Of a stretch of 64,000 nt of DNA, positions 47,976 through 59,760 are shown piece after piece. This DNA is from Onthophagus taurus (taxonomy: Eukaryota > Arthropoda > Insecta > Coleoptera > Scarabaeidae): NCBI RefSeq assembly GCF_036711975.1, contig NC_091976.1:23684001-23748000 (forward strand), written 5' to 3'. Position 1 is the first letter of the stretch; every line of letters starts with the position of its first letter. The notes below the pieces were generated by a model. It was not told the DNA's origin. It saw only the letters and a program-made list of their open reading frames with translations, and did no database searches. Made by a program: the position numbers and the translations under genes.

Positions 47976-48156
47976 GACAAAAATGTTTCATGTACATCTC
48001 CCAAAATAAGAGAAATTGCTCAGAGTTCAATGTTCTCATCATTGTGGATCTTATATTCGATGTTAAGAACGTGTTTAAACATCCGTAGACAAACATTGTT
48101 ACATTGACAGCTAGAAAAATTAATGACCCAATGTCACCAACTTGAACTGGTTCCAT
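47974..48156 (-). pseudogene. Orphan exon of a membrane protein, possibly chemoreceptor
   Basis: A minus-strand frame of about 61 codons starts MEPVQVGDIGSLIFLAVNVT, has one or two hydrophobic helices, then SEQFLLFWEMYMKHFCQ, and ends exactly at a donor-like CAG/GTGAAT. The pattern (membrane helices, then short acidic/aromatic linker) is reminiscent of an insect odorant receptor exon, but the match is weak. No partner exons are visible, and repeat family A begins right at the donor. It may be a fragment carried or truncated by mobile DNA. Confidence 0.3.
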
Positions 48157-48329
48157 AAAATGTTACTAAGATCTCATTACAGCATCGGATGCTGTAAGGA
48201 GTCTCATTACAGCACCCGTTTGAGTACTGTTATATATTTCTCAATATAGGTGTCTGAATTCGGTGTCGGCGTATGGGACTGCATTGCCATTTATGGGACA
48301 TAGTTTACTTTTTTATAAGTAAATTTTAT

Positions 48330-49985
48330 GTATGTCGATTTATTTGTATTTAGTTTTATTAGCCATCATTTGGTCCAGTTTTCTATTGAATTTAAGGCCA
48401 ATTGTAACTTATTTGCTGCAACTACTTAATTTTCTGCAACAGCCAAGATCGCTGTGTCATCTGCGAATGTAGCTGTTAAAGTTTCTGGTACCTGAGGAAG
48501 GTCGAATGTATAGAGTAAGTACAGTGTTGGGCCAAATACACTTCCTTGAGAAACTCCGGCTCGTATTTCATGTAGTGGTGAATAAGCGTTTTCGTATTTT
48601 CCTCTAAAATATCGATCAGAAAGATACGATTTTAATAGTTGAGTTGGTAGTATTTGGTCTAGTTTGTAATTTAAGCCATCTAACCAGATTTTATCGAAAG
48701 CTTGTGCAACATCCAGAAATACGGCAGAGCAGACTTTATTTTATTCCATAGCTATTTCGATAGTATTTGTTATTCTATGCACTTGGTCTATTGTTGCATG
48801 TTTATTCCGAAACCCAAATTGATGTATTGATATTAGGGCTTTTTCTTCTATGACAGATGATGTAACATCTGTGGGGGGTTTCCCAGGTTTTGGTATCATT
48901 ATTATTTCAGCAACTTTCCATATGCTTGGGAAGCATTTCTGTTTAAAAGCAGCATTAATTATGTGTAATAGTTTTGTAATCGCCCGTTTTGGTAGATGTT
49001 CCAATGTTTCTCCATTAATTAGGTTATAGCCTACTGATTTCTTTATATTTAGTTTTTGTATTTCATAATACAGTTCTTTCATTCTTACACATGGTATATT
49101 ACTCTCCTGATCACTTTGAATTACGCTAGGGACACTATTTAGCATAGTTGTTCCACTGTCTGATGTAAAAGTTTCTTTCAGATGTTCAGCAAACAAATTA
49201 ACGTTTTCTTGATTGCTCTTAGCCCAATTTCCATTGTTATTTCGAATTAGAGGTGTGTTTTTGGAACTTTAAGCTTTCTTGTTGCCTTCCACAGAGAATA
49301 ATCAGTACTGGCATCGTCAGTAAGGTCTTTTAAGTAATTTTGAATATTATTATCTTTGTGGCTATCTGTTGATGCTCTTAATTCGGCTGTTATTTTATTT
49401 AATTTAGTTTTATCACTAGGAATTCTATTGGTTTGCCATTTTTTTCTTGCTTTCGGTTTTTCTGCAATTGGTGTTGAGGCCCAAACTGCGTTTTGTATGT
49501 CTTTTAAGAACTTTTCTACTTCATTGTCAATTTCTTCGCTTGTTTTCATAAGAGCATTAAGATGAATTTTACTATCTAATGTTTGTTGAAACAGATTCCA
49601 ATTAGTGAATTTATTAGTTAGTGATAAAAAGGGTTCTTTGTTACATACTTTGTTATTTAGAATAATAATTACTGGTGAGTGATCTCAGTCCAGTCCTAAC
49701 TCTTCTTCTATGTTTACGAAGTTAAGCGATATATTTTTCGTAATAAAAAAATCAAGCAAGTCCGAAATTTTACTTCTATCTGTTGGCCAGTAAGTTGGCT
49801 TCCCAGTGGAGAGCACCTCACAATTTAGGGCCTCTATTGAATGGTTCAGTTCTCTTGCTTTTGTATTTGTCAAGCGAGAACCCCAAGACATATGTTTTGC
49901 ATTAAAGTCTCCTCCAAGTATAAATTTGTAGTCAAGATGTAGTAGAATCTTCTCTTTTGAGATTATGTCTTGGTGATATGTACGT
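48330..49985 (-). mobile_element. Jockey-type LINE remnant
   Basis: On the minus strand: an endonuclease C-terminal part near 49890 (MSWGSRLTNTKARELNHSI, PTYWPTDRSKISDLLDFFI); a linker (49549-49247) with ARKKWQTNRIPSDKTKLN; the reverse transcriptase N-terminal fingers (49196-48741) with EIIMIPKPGKPP and IHQFGFRNKHATIDQVHRI; then, after a frameshift, LDVAQAFDKIWLDGL, GVSQGSVFGPTLYLL and FADDTAILAV, the last being the FADD catalytic box. Stops and frameshifts are few, so it is fairly young but 5' truncated and inactive. Confidence 0.88.
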
Positions 49986-50345
49986 TGCTCCTACAGATAT
50001 TAACGTTGTAGAGTTGACAAAAGTGTTGTTCCCATTCATTTAGTGTTGAACATGAATGTTCCTTCATCTTCTGGCCTTCCAAAGGTCATGTTTCATGTGC
50101 GCCAAGAACTTTTCCCAATGCGCTTTTTTAATGTATTGGATCTTGTTGTTGACTGCATTTCTTACAGCCTTATATTCATCTAGTGTTAAGCTTTGAGATC
50201 TGTATTTTAAGTATGAATTTCGTTTTTCCTTTGCAAGTTCTTTGAGTTCCTCTGTAAACCATGGTTTTTTATTTGGTGTGGTAGATATATTAGATATTTT
50301 TCTTTCCAGTGTCTCTTGGTCGGCTTTGAGTATATTTGATTTAAA
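49986..50345 (-). mobile_element. Second, different LINE fragment
   Basis: A minus-strand frame from 50330 to 50070 reads KKPWFTEELKELAKEKRNSY and later NNKIQYIKKAHWEKFLAHMK, the linker between endonuclease and reverse transcriptase in another LINE lineage. It joins the Jockey-type remnant near 49985-50040 and ends about 150 bp from the AsnRS stop codon. Confidence 0.65.
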
Positions 50346-50493
50346 TGATTATCCATGTCGCAAGTTTTAAACTTAATAAACTGAAGATATAATTGTCTTC
50401 AGTCGACCTACAAAAAATTAAAACGACACTTAAACTAATACTTTACAATTTATTAATGAAACAAAACAATTTCTTTTTAATCAAAAATGAATG

Positions 50494-51954
50494 CTACATT
50501 TGACAATGATGAGGCCACCTTGGAAATGGAATTGTATCTTTAATATTAGCAATCCCAACAATGCTTTGTAAGAATCGTTCGAATCCCATTCCAAAACCTG
50601 CAGTCGGAACGCTCCCGAATCTTCTCAAATCCAAGTACCAATCTAATCGAGCGTCGTTACCCGGAATACTATTTTTTAATTTATAATAATCGTTTTCGCG
50701 TAAACTCCCACCAATAATCTCCCCAACGTTTGGGCCTAACAAATCTACAGCAGCAACTTTCGTTTGATCATCAGTCAATTCTTTCATATAAAACGGTTTC
50801 ATCGTTTTTGGAAAATTTATTATAAAAACCGGTGATTGACAATGCGCGACTAAAAAGATTTCGTGTTCTTTAGTTAAACCATCCTTTTCGTTGAACGCTT
50901 TTTGAAATTTCGTTTCATACTTTTTTAAAATGTTGACAACTTCATCATACGGTAGAACTTTAAAGTCACGAATTAAATGGGACGAAATATAATGATCGGT
51001 TTCTTTACAAACGGCGATTTCTTCGGCGCATTTATCAAAAATTTTAAAAGATACACATTTAATAAACATCTCGATGGTATTTAAAAGTGTTTCTAATTTA
51101 TTGATAAAAGCCATTTCGGCTTCTAACATGTAAAATTCGGACAAATGATACCGTGATCTTGAATTTTCTGCTCGAAACGTTGGCCCGAATGAATAAACTT
51201 TTGATAAACCGTGAGCTGCTGCTTCAAGATGCATCTGTCCAGAAACAGAAAGGTAAGTTTCACAGCCGAAATACGCTTGATCCACAGTCACATTTGGTCG
51301 AATCATATTGTTTAACATATCTTTATTTGTTGGAATAGCGGAAAAAACCTCTCCGGCACCTTCGCAATCGTTTGATGTTAATATCGGTGTGTGAACTTGT
51401 ATGAAATCTTTAGAATGTAAATAATTGTGTATCTCTAAATGAGCAACATCTCTGATTTTTAATAAAGATGAAAAACGTTTTGTTCTTGGACGAAAATGTA
51501 AATATTTCCTTGTATATTCAGGTGGATATATTTTCCTAGGAGCAAATGGGTACCCATCTCTCACATCACATTCACCAACTACTGAAACTGCAGATGCATT
51601 TAACTCTAATTGACCAGATGGAGTTTCAGCTAAATTTCCTGAAACGATTACGGAAGCTCCAGACGTCAAATTTTTTAAGGTCTGATCTTTTTTAGCAACC
51701 ACTTGAAGACGTTTAATGTGTGTACCATCATTTACATCAAAAAATGCGTAATCTTTTTGTTTTCTTAACGATTTTACCCATCCCTAAATATAATTTAAAT
51801 AAATAAAGCAAAATAAGTATGGTAAATTAAGCATTACTTTAATCTTGATGGTATCTCCGGGTCTCTTAACCTTAAAAACATCTGAAATTGTCGTGTGGTA
51901 AAATCTTCCGTACCAATTTCTGGTGCTAATCGCAACAGTTCTTGTTACGAACAT
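50494..51954 (-). CDS. NARS2: Mitochondrial asparaginyl-tRNA synthetase
   Basis: Two coding exons, 51954-51838 and 51783-50494; 468 aa, close to the usual length of animal mitochondrial AsnRS. It charges mitochondrial tRNA-Asn with asparagine. The N-terminus MFVTRTVAISTRNWYGRFYH is basic and hydroxylated like a mitochondrial targeting peptide. Residues about 30-120 are the OB-fold anticodon-binding domain (GWVKSLRKQKDYAFFDVNDG). The class II catalytic core follows, with YLSVSGQMHLEAAAHGLSKV, motif 2 FRAENSRSRYHLSEFYMLE (about residue 246) and motif 3 GFGMGFERFLQ (about 440). Ending in FPRWPHHCQM is typical for AsnRS. The intron is 54 bp. The gene is divergent from Nup58, with 837 bp between start codons. 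Confidence 0.95.
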
Positions 51955-52008
51955 TTTCGCATTAAATTTAGACTATTAATGAGTATTTTACGATTTCATG
52001 GACCGAAC

Positions 52009-52690
52009 GGAATAAAAACATTCACAATTTGACAAACAGTGACAAATAATAACCCAAACGTACCGGTATAGACATTTTAATTAATTCATCGAAAGTCTTT
52101 TAGATATTTATGTTTTAAAAAGATTAATAAGCGTAATTTAATTAATAAAACATTTTTAATTTTTATTGTTAATATTTAAATTTCGCGCTGTTGTAATACC
52201 AACCTAATCAACAATCAATTTTTACATCACTAAATTGTCATTAATCTTAAATAAATTTAGTTTAATTTTATTATTAATTCTAGATTTATTAATAACATTT
52301 ACATCGAAAAACATTTTAGTTTATTATATTCCCCATTAAAACTAAAAACGGAATAAAAACACATTCACAATTTGACAAACAGTGACAAATAATCCAAATA
52401 TACCGATATAGACATTTTAATTAATTAATCGAAAGTCTTTTAGATATTTATGCTTTAAAAAGATTAATAAGCGTAATTTAATTAATAAAACACTTAATTT
52501 TTATTGTTAATATTTAAATTTCGCGCTGTTGTAATACCAACCTAATCAATAATCAATTTTTACATCACTAAATTTTTAATAATCTTAAATAAATCTAGTT
52601 CAATTTTATTATTAATTCTAGATTTATTAATAACATTTACATCGAAAAACATTTTAGTTTATTTTATTCCTCATTAAAACTAAAAACATT
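52009..52690. repeat. Tandem duplication of about 340 bp between NARS2 and Nup58
   Basis: Copy 1 runs about 52009-52348 and copy 2 about 52349-52690, directly adjacent. They share long identical runs such as TAAAAAGATTAATAAGCGTA and TTTCGCGCTGTTGTAATACC and differ by few substitutions and short indels (for example ACGTACCGG versus ATATACCGA). The region is the shared upstream DNA of two divergent genes, so promoter elements may be doubled. Confidence 0.9.
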
Positions 52691-52791
52691 ATTAATAAAT
52701 ATTTATTTTTATTTTTGACAGTTCAAAACCGCCAAAGCTAACATAACCTCAATTTATATTTACAATAATTTCACTTATAAATCTTACAATA

Positions 52792-54843
52792 ATGTCGACT
52801 GGATTTACCTTTGGACCTAAGTAAGTTGTAAAGTGTTTTTTTAATATATAATCAATTAATTTTATTATTATAAAGTACAACCACTCCAGCTTTTGGACAA
52901 ACCTCTTTTGGGGCACAACCAGCTCAACCTTCCGGAAGTATCACCTTTGGTACTCCTGTATCGTCTGCAGTGGGAAATACAGGTTTTGGACAACCAAGTA
53001 CAGGTAAAACAATGTTTTTGTTTTGTTGTGATGTTAATTAATTTATTAATTAGGTTTCGGCCAAACGAATTTTTCTGGTTTTGGAGCCCAACCAACTCAA
53101 TCAACTCCGTTATCCAATTTAATCGGCACAACGACAGGCCTTTCTACTTTTAATGTTGGGAATCCAACGGCAAGTACAGGCTTTGGGATTAGTTCGCAAA
53201 CAGGATTAATGGCAGCACCCACTGCAGTTGGATTTGGAGTTCCTCAACCCGCCGCAACGCAAACCGGTTTTGGATTTAGTGCGCCACAACAGCAACAACA
53301 ACAAACAACCTCTGTTTCAAACATTTCTGGCGGTTTTGGGTTGGGTTTAACGGCCCCCACGGCTACTACGGCTAGTTTTAGACTTTCAAATCCTCAAACC
53401 ACCTCAACAAATCTTGGGTTTGCTGCCACATCCACTGGGTTTAATTTTAATGCACCTGGAGTGACCACGCAACCAACTTTTAAGTTGGGAGCAACTTCTG
53501 CTCCTTCAACTGGGTTAAGTTTTGCTGCACCAACGACAGCATCAACCGGATTAAATTTAGGGGGGATTTCTACAACCACGACAGGTGGAGGTTTGTTTCA
53601 GAGTCAACCTCAAACAAGCATTGGAGGCTTTTTTAGCACCCCAACGACGAGTGCTGGATTATCTCTTGGAACCACATTAACAACTCCATCTTTAGGATTA
53701 AGTTTTGCAGCAACGACTGCGCCAACTTTGTCGTTTTCCGCTCCGGCTACAACAACAACAGCAACCATAGGACTTGGAGGATCAGGATTTAATTTAGGAG
53801 GATCTTTTGGTTTAGGTGGATCAACAGCTACTCCAAGTTTAACAAAACCAACAACAACGACGACTCAATCGGTTGGTTTGGGGGGGATTGTTACAAGCAC
53901 TCCAAAAGCGGGAAGTACAACAAGTAAAGGAGCTGAGGTGTTACCAAAAAATGAACCTCTCCCTAACGAAATTCAACAAACAGTTGAATCGTTTAAAAGT
54001 TTTGTTAAGCAACAAAAAGCTTATAGTTCCGACGTAGCGCGGTGTTCAGTTAAAGAATTTAAAAAAGTTTCTGATGAAATCGAAATGGTTTCGAATTTAT
54101 TGAACGAAGTTGAAAAACAATTACAAACGAATCGAGCGGTTTCAGAAAAATTAAAGCTTGATACAGCTAAAGGATTACAATGCGTTGAATTAGCGCAAAG
54201 AACTTTAGATACACCACCAGGTCTTCAGTATGAAAACACAGCCCCAATGGAATTCTTTGTTAACCTTATTGCAGGTTTTGAAAACGAAATGCACACTTTA
54301 CAGATGCAAATTGAAAACACAGATCGTTACGTAAAAAATTTAGGAAAACCCTCCGTTTTAAGTTCGGAAGATTTAGCAATGGGATTGAGAAGACTTCATG
54401 AAAGCTTCGTCGCTTTAGCTGGAAGATTACAATCGGTTCATACCCAAGTTCAAAGTCAAAAAGAACAATATCTGAATTTAAGAAAATATATGTTACACGA
54501 TGATACTAACATTTTTGAAAAAAATAATTCCAAATCAGAAACGTTAAATATCTCTTTGAATGATATAACCTACAAACCGAGTGCGGTTGCTTCTGGACCT
54601 TCACCTTTTAGTACTTTAACTCACCCGAGTATTGTTCAAGCGAATTTGAATCAAACTCATCAACAACAAAGTGGTGTTCTTAATCCACAAACGCAACAGC
54701 AAAGTTTATTTGGATCAACTCAACCTGTGGGAAACATTTTTGGTAACACATCATTAAACTCTAGCATACAACCCATGTTTGGAGCGAATACTTCAGCTTT
54801 TCAATTACAAAAACCACCGACGGGAAATAAACGCTCAAAATAA
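52792..54843 (+). CDS. Nup58: Nucleoporin Nup58 (p58/p45)
   Basis: Three coding exons: 52792-52820, 52876-53003, 53054-54843; 648 aa, phases close. Residues 1-340 are Gly/Thr/Ser-rich with many FG, GFG and LSF repeats (TSFGAQPAQPSGSITFG, FGFSAPQQQQQQT), forming the permeability barrier of the nuclear pore. Residues about 350-555 are the coiled-coil region (ESFKSFVKQQKAYSSDVARC, DTPPGLQYENTAPMEFFVNL, SFVALAGRLQSVHTQVQSQK), which assembles with Nup54 and Nup62 in the central channel. A short FG-poor tail with SLFGSTQ and NIFGNTS follows. The TPPGLQxENTAP string is a Nup58 hallmark. Convergent with FAM114, with 110 bp between stop codons. AATAAA signals are at 54871 and 54892. Confidence 0.93.
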
Positions 54844-54953
54844 ACACAAAATATATCGGGCGAATCGTTTAATAAACATTTTTCACTATATAATAAAAAT
54901 TATTAAAAAGGATTTCGTTATCTGATTATTTTTACAATTATTTACAATTGGAG

Positions 54954-57900
54954 TCACACTGCGCCTACTTGCAAGACTGGAATTAAGAGTTGAAAGGCAT
55001 CCTTTATGTAAGTGGTGCTATTTGCCGCCTGAAATAATGTTTCATTTAAGATATTTGTATTTTATTCAATAATAAATATTTAATTTAAAAATTTTGATTA
55101 CCTCGTAAAATACGTTTGTTATTAACTCGTTTACTTCCGTTTTATCGTCTTCAGTTGTTATCCTATTTAATTTTTCACAAAATTTTGATGAAACTATTCC
55201 GATTAATGCCGCTAATGTCACGGTTAACCTAAAAAATTAAAATTAATTAATATACAGGATGATTTAAAAAACCACTCAGACTTCTAGCGTAGTTAATACA
55301 TGAAAAATTAAGATGAATAGTCTTAATATACAGTGTGTTACTTAATTATCGTACCCAATAACATCATTGCGGGTATGCAACCAATATCACAGTACTGGTA
55401 TTGCAATACGCGATTTGTGTATTCAGATATATTTAGTGCGATATTGGTTGCATACTTGCAATGCTGCTTGCAACACTGAATATATCTGAATGCGCAAATC
55501 GCGTATTGCAATACCAGCACTGTAATATTGGTTGCATACTTGCAATGATGACGTCGAGTACGATAATTAATTAACACACTGTACAGGGGTGGTTCAAATT
55601 CGATGTCCGAATAGGCTAACTCGGATACTATAACAGTTAGAAAAAGAGTAGCTTACATGTCATGATGTCGTTTTTCGAGAAACTACTAATGCCGATAACT
55701 TCAAAACGCTATCGTCTTTTGTTTTTCCCCTAGAGACAAAAATTGAAAATATCGTTAAACCAACAAGTACAATTATCTTGGTTATTATTATAGGTGAAGT
55801 ATTATAACTAAGACATTATATGGACACTTTTTTATAGAGAATTTCATGACGTAGTCAAAACAACTTTTTCGGTTTTAGATTTTGAGATATCATGACAATT
55901 TAATGTTCAGCCGCACGTCTCTCAAGACGACTAAACCCGAATTATTCTAGTTTTAGGTCTTGTGTTAGTTCTAGTGATAGTGTAAAACTAGAACTAACCC
56001 TAGAACTAGATACATTCTAGGTCTAGTGTTCGTTCACTAGGTTTAACTTAGTTTTAGTTCAATAAAAATATACAACATAATGATATCTTATGCTAACTAC
56101 GCTACTTACCACTGTCGCTAGAACTAATATTACACCTAAAAGTAGAAACATTCAGGTTTAACCGTGTTTTTAGTTCTAAGTCTAGTGCTAGTGTTAGTCT
56201 AGTTTTTTGTTATTCAGCGCTAGATAGTTTTATATTTTTATTGAGCTATAACGGGCACTGATAGACTCTTTTTTTAGGATTGTATGTAGACTTTTTTGAG
56301 TTAAAGAAATGATTATGTTTTCTGTTCCCCTTGATTAATAATAATTTATATAGTTTTTATGTAAAATATGGAAATAATATGAACTTTTTACATGTTTTGT
56401 TAAAAAATTTCATTGTATTACATTTCGGGAGCTGAGATATAGTCATTTTCCGGGCTGTATGTAGACTTTATTGCATCACTGTGTGTCATGTCTGCTGGAG
56501 CAGATATTTCTAGAAAAATTGGAATAACTCGAGACATTGATACATTTCCCTGTATCACGTGAAACGAAATTCGCTAGCAACATAGATGTTGCTATCGAAA
56601 ATACAGAAATAGCAGAATTGCAAAATAACCGTAAAAATGACAAAAAGAAGTTTGTCCACGACTACCTTATAAATGAGTTTTCTAAAACAAAAGGGTAGTC
56701 ATTTTTCAGAATGAATAATAGCGGTGAATAATCATTATTCACGGGTAATCAACTTGACAGACTAATAATAATTATTTGAAACATCAAAATTTCAAAAAAC
56801 GTCAATAATTCAATTTTTTTAGGAATTTCTAAAGGTTTGACATTAAAAAAACCTAAACAAATTCTTTTTTTCGTATGATTTACGCATAAATTAATTAATT
56901 TTCGTAAAAAAAAATTAATTTTGACAAATTGTTGTGAAGTTGGTTACAGTTGGTAACATTGAATTTGTGTCATATTGACGTTTAAACTGTACTTTATTAA
57001 AAACATAAATTTATGGAATCAATTTCTACTCATATATAATTCACTCATTATATGCTCGTATAATAATATACTATTATAAGCTAGGTTACTTAATTCACTT
57101 ATTATTGACATTACTGACAGCCCATGTTTAATTTATAGTTAATTTTTTTCTATAATACCTACCAAATTGTTCTAAAGTTGGCAAAATTAACAGGGAGTTT
57201 TGTTTTATCATGTTTTGACATAGATATGTCACACTGACGTTTGAGCTTTCGTTATTCAAAAAGAAAAGGTGCATAAAAATGTTGTGGGGTGTTTATTTGC
57301 CATTTATTTACCTAGAAAAGGTGTTTTGTTCTATTTAATTACTTTGTAGCACGTTTTTACAAGAAATATGTACTTCGTTAAAATCGTATATTTAAAAATC
57401 TATTAGTATTTTAACCTCAACTATTTAGTTACTGAAAATGTTACTAAAAATCAAGAAAACAACATAAATTTTATAAGAAAAAATTTACATTGACAAGTAT
57501 TATAGAAAAAAAACGAACTATAGGCTTGTACTATTATGAGAAACAAAATTAGCAGTGGCATAGAAAATATTTTTAAAAAAGGGTTTTTTATTGCAGGTAA
57601 TGAAACTTTGACGTCCTACATCTCACTAAGAAAACATTTGCGAGCCCATATATTAAGACTATTCATCTTAATTTTTCATGTATTACTTAGTATACATCTT
57701 TTTTAATTAATAACTTACTGAACTAAAGAATCAGCTTCATCCGCAGTACTCCTATGTTGTTTAACCAACAACAACTCCCCACCTTTATGAAACTGTTCAA
57801 CTGCAATAGCAGTAAGTTCAGCTAAAGTTTCAACAGCTTTTTGATGCACATCCCTAGAATTATCAGTTTCCGCGTTTCCATCCAACCAAGTTTCAACATC

Positions 57901-59424
57901 ATCCCACATTAAAAGTAATTTATCATAACAAATAGGAACGTTTAATTCTTTTACTGAAGTCTCAATCTTTTCTTTAATTTCGTCTTTATCTAACGTTTCA
58001 TCTTCATCATCTTCGGGTAATTCGCATAATTCTTTGATTTGTCCAAGAGTTTCTTGAGTTTCCATTAAGGAGTCACCATGAGAATGCTCGATGAGATTGG
58101 AGAGTTTGATGTCACATTGTTTTGAAAGCATCTCCAAAGCTTCTAAATGCACCAATCCTTGGTAATCATCAAATAAAGTTTCGTAATTCGGTCGTTTAAT
58201 AACAACGTTTTTTTTATAATCGATTTCTTGCTCCGATTTTTCTTTAGCTTCGCGTAACATTTGCGATAAAATTGGTTTATCATCGTTTAAAGTTAAGAAA
58301 GCCCGTTTCTTTTTTAATCCAGGATCGTTTTCTTGTAAAACTTCCATCGTTTTCTTTCCGATCGTTTCTAAAGTGTCTAAACCGCCCGTTATTACTTTTG
58401 AACCGGTTGTTTCAACCAATTTTGTCACCCCTTGTACTAAAGAACCTAAACCGAATCGGTTTGATTTATCTTCTTGATTTTGTGAATCTAATTCGTCATC
58501 GGAAACATTTTCAACTTCTTTTTCAATTTCCCTATCGCTTTTAGCTAATTCTTCTGGATTTGGGGCACCTATTCCTGTTTCTAAAACTGTTGTTATACTT
58601 TGTGAAACTTGAGTTGTTAAATTTGTTGCTGTTGAGATTACTGAGGATAATCCCCAATTTCCCCATGATCCCCATCCGGTATCTTTTTTATTTTCTTCTT
58701 GAGTGTTTAAAGGGGTTTTTAAGGAAGTTGTTTTGGGAATATTTTCAATCGGTTCCCAATCGTCTTCCCAAGAATTAAGTTCTTGTGATTCTTGTTTTGT
58801 TGATTTTGATATTGGTTCATCAAAATCACCCCAATTATCTTCCCATACATTTTCTTCTTCTTTTTTTGTATTTTTGGTATCTTTTGGAACATCATCTTTC
58901 TCTTCATCACTCCAATTATCGTTATCCCACATACTTTCTTCTTCGTTTTTATCAATACATTTATTTAATGATATAGATTGTGGCGAAATTCGTTTCATAT
59001 CAATATTTTTAGTAGATTCTGGCATGTTAACATCATCATTTCCCCAATCATCATTATCCCACATATTATCATCATGTTCAGCAATTTTTGGTAAAACTAT
59101 TTCATCGCCTTTTTTTGTGATTTCCAACTTGTTTAATGTTTCTGTAACTTTTAATTCTTTTTCTTCATCTTTGTTGATTATTTTCTTTGCATTATCAAGT
59201 ATTTCTGGGTCAACATTTATGTTTTTTGGTGATTCAACAATGTCTTCTACATTTTTAGTACCTATTTTTGAGTTATTCTTGTTACCATCTTTATTTAAGT
59301 CGCAATTTTCACTTTTCTCCAAATCAATTTTCTTACATCTTTTTTTATCATCTTCCTCCTTTTCTTCGTCGGAATAAAACTCTTCACCGGCACTTTCAAA
59401 ACATTCACTATCTGATGTTTCCAT
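54954..59424 (-). CDS. FAM114 (NOXP20-like) protein
   Basis: Three coding exons: 59424-57719, 55228-55102, 55028-54954; 635 aa, phases close. Residues 1-120 are acidic and Lys-rich. Residues about 120-265 carry five short Trp/Asp repeats (MWDNDDWG, MWDNDNWS, VWEDNWGDF, SWEDDWEP, GWGSWGNWG). The conserved FAM114 core follows: amphipathic SVISTATNLTTQVSQSITTV and LGSLVQGVTKLVETTGSKVI, GKKTMEVLQENDPGLKKKR, and FDDYQGLVHLEALEMLSKQC. The end STTYIKDAFQLLIPVLQ is family typical. Vertebrate FAM114A1/A2 are cytosolic proteins linked to Rab2 and the Golgi/ER; the fly relative is reported as a Rab2 effector, which would fit here. The 2.5 kb intron 1 is filled with MITE and dispersed repeat copies; intron 2 is 73 bp. 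Confidence 0.9.
55330..55583. mobile_element. Palindromic MITE, long copy
   Basis: About 254 bp bounded by ACAGTGTGTTACTTAATTAT and its inverted partner TTAATTAACACACTGT. Inside are inverted runs GGTTGCATACTTGCAATG, CAATACGCGATTTG and GAATATATCTGAATGCG. The copy at 32898-33070 is a shorter version lacking the central part. It lies in FAM114 intron 1. Confidence 0.85.
55910..56220. repeat. CTAGT family copies in FAM114 intron 1
   Basis: Two diverged copies of the CTAGTGTTAGTTCTAGTTTT block with the CCGCACGTCTCTCAAGACG hairpin half, plus the CAATAAAAATATACAACATA tail. It is the same family as the cluster at 43320-43690. The region 56221-56640 shows no other recognisable feature. Confidence 0.75.
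56650..57060. repeat. Dispersed repeat family A, partial copy
   Basis: Direct match to 36670-37080 with scattered indels, including AATAGCGGTGAATAA and TAATAATTATTTGAAAC and TTCGTATGATTTACGCATAA. Sits in FAM114 intron 1. The rest of the intron to 57718 has only AT-rich DNA. Confidence 0.75.
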
Positions 59425-59508
59425 TTATAATTTAAAAAATGTTTTTTTTTGCTTCAGATATGAACACGCAATAATCAACGTAACATCTGTTTTTGACAAT
59501 ACGTCTTT

Positions 59509-59613
59509 AGGTTAGATGTCATTTTGACATTTGTGACGTTTCGTAGTAAAGTTCTTGTATGGCTCAATAGATGGAGCTGATATCAAGATTGTAAAAACGA
59601 TTTATTATTTAAT
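59509..59613. repeat. 105-bp direct duplication, copy 1 (FAM114 upstream)
   Basis: The segment from AGGTTAGATGTCATTTTGAC to ACGATTTATTATTTAAT recurs at 62593-62697 with about four differences. Copy 1 lies 85-190 bp upstream of the FAM114 start codon and contains TTTGTGACGTTTCG. It probably overlaps the FAM114 promoter. The two copies bracket nearly 3 kb of repeats. Confidence 0.9.
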
Positions 59614-59760
59614 GGGGTCATACACGATTTTTTTTTTAATTATATTTTCTGAAAGATTATATAAAAATATAGTTACCGTTATTTTTTTTTTAATATTTTC
59701 GAACAAAGTCATTGTTAAAAAAATTATTGAAAATTTATATACCCATTTCTAGGTCTAGTG

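Noticed and set aside
58703-59377. 224-codon plus-strand Ser/Phe-rich frame
   Set aside because: Antisense shadow of the acidic, Asp/Lys-rich part of FAM114.
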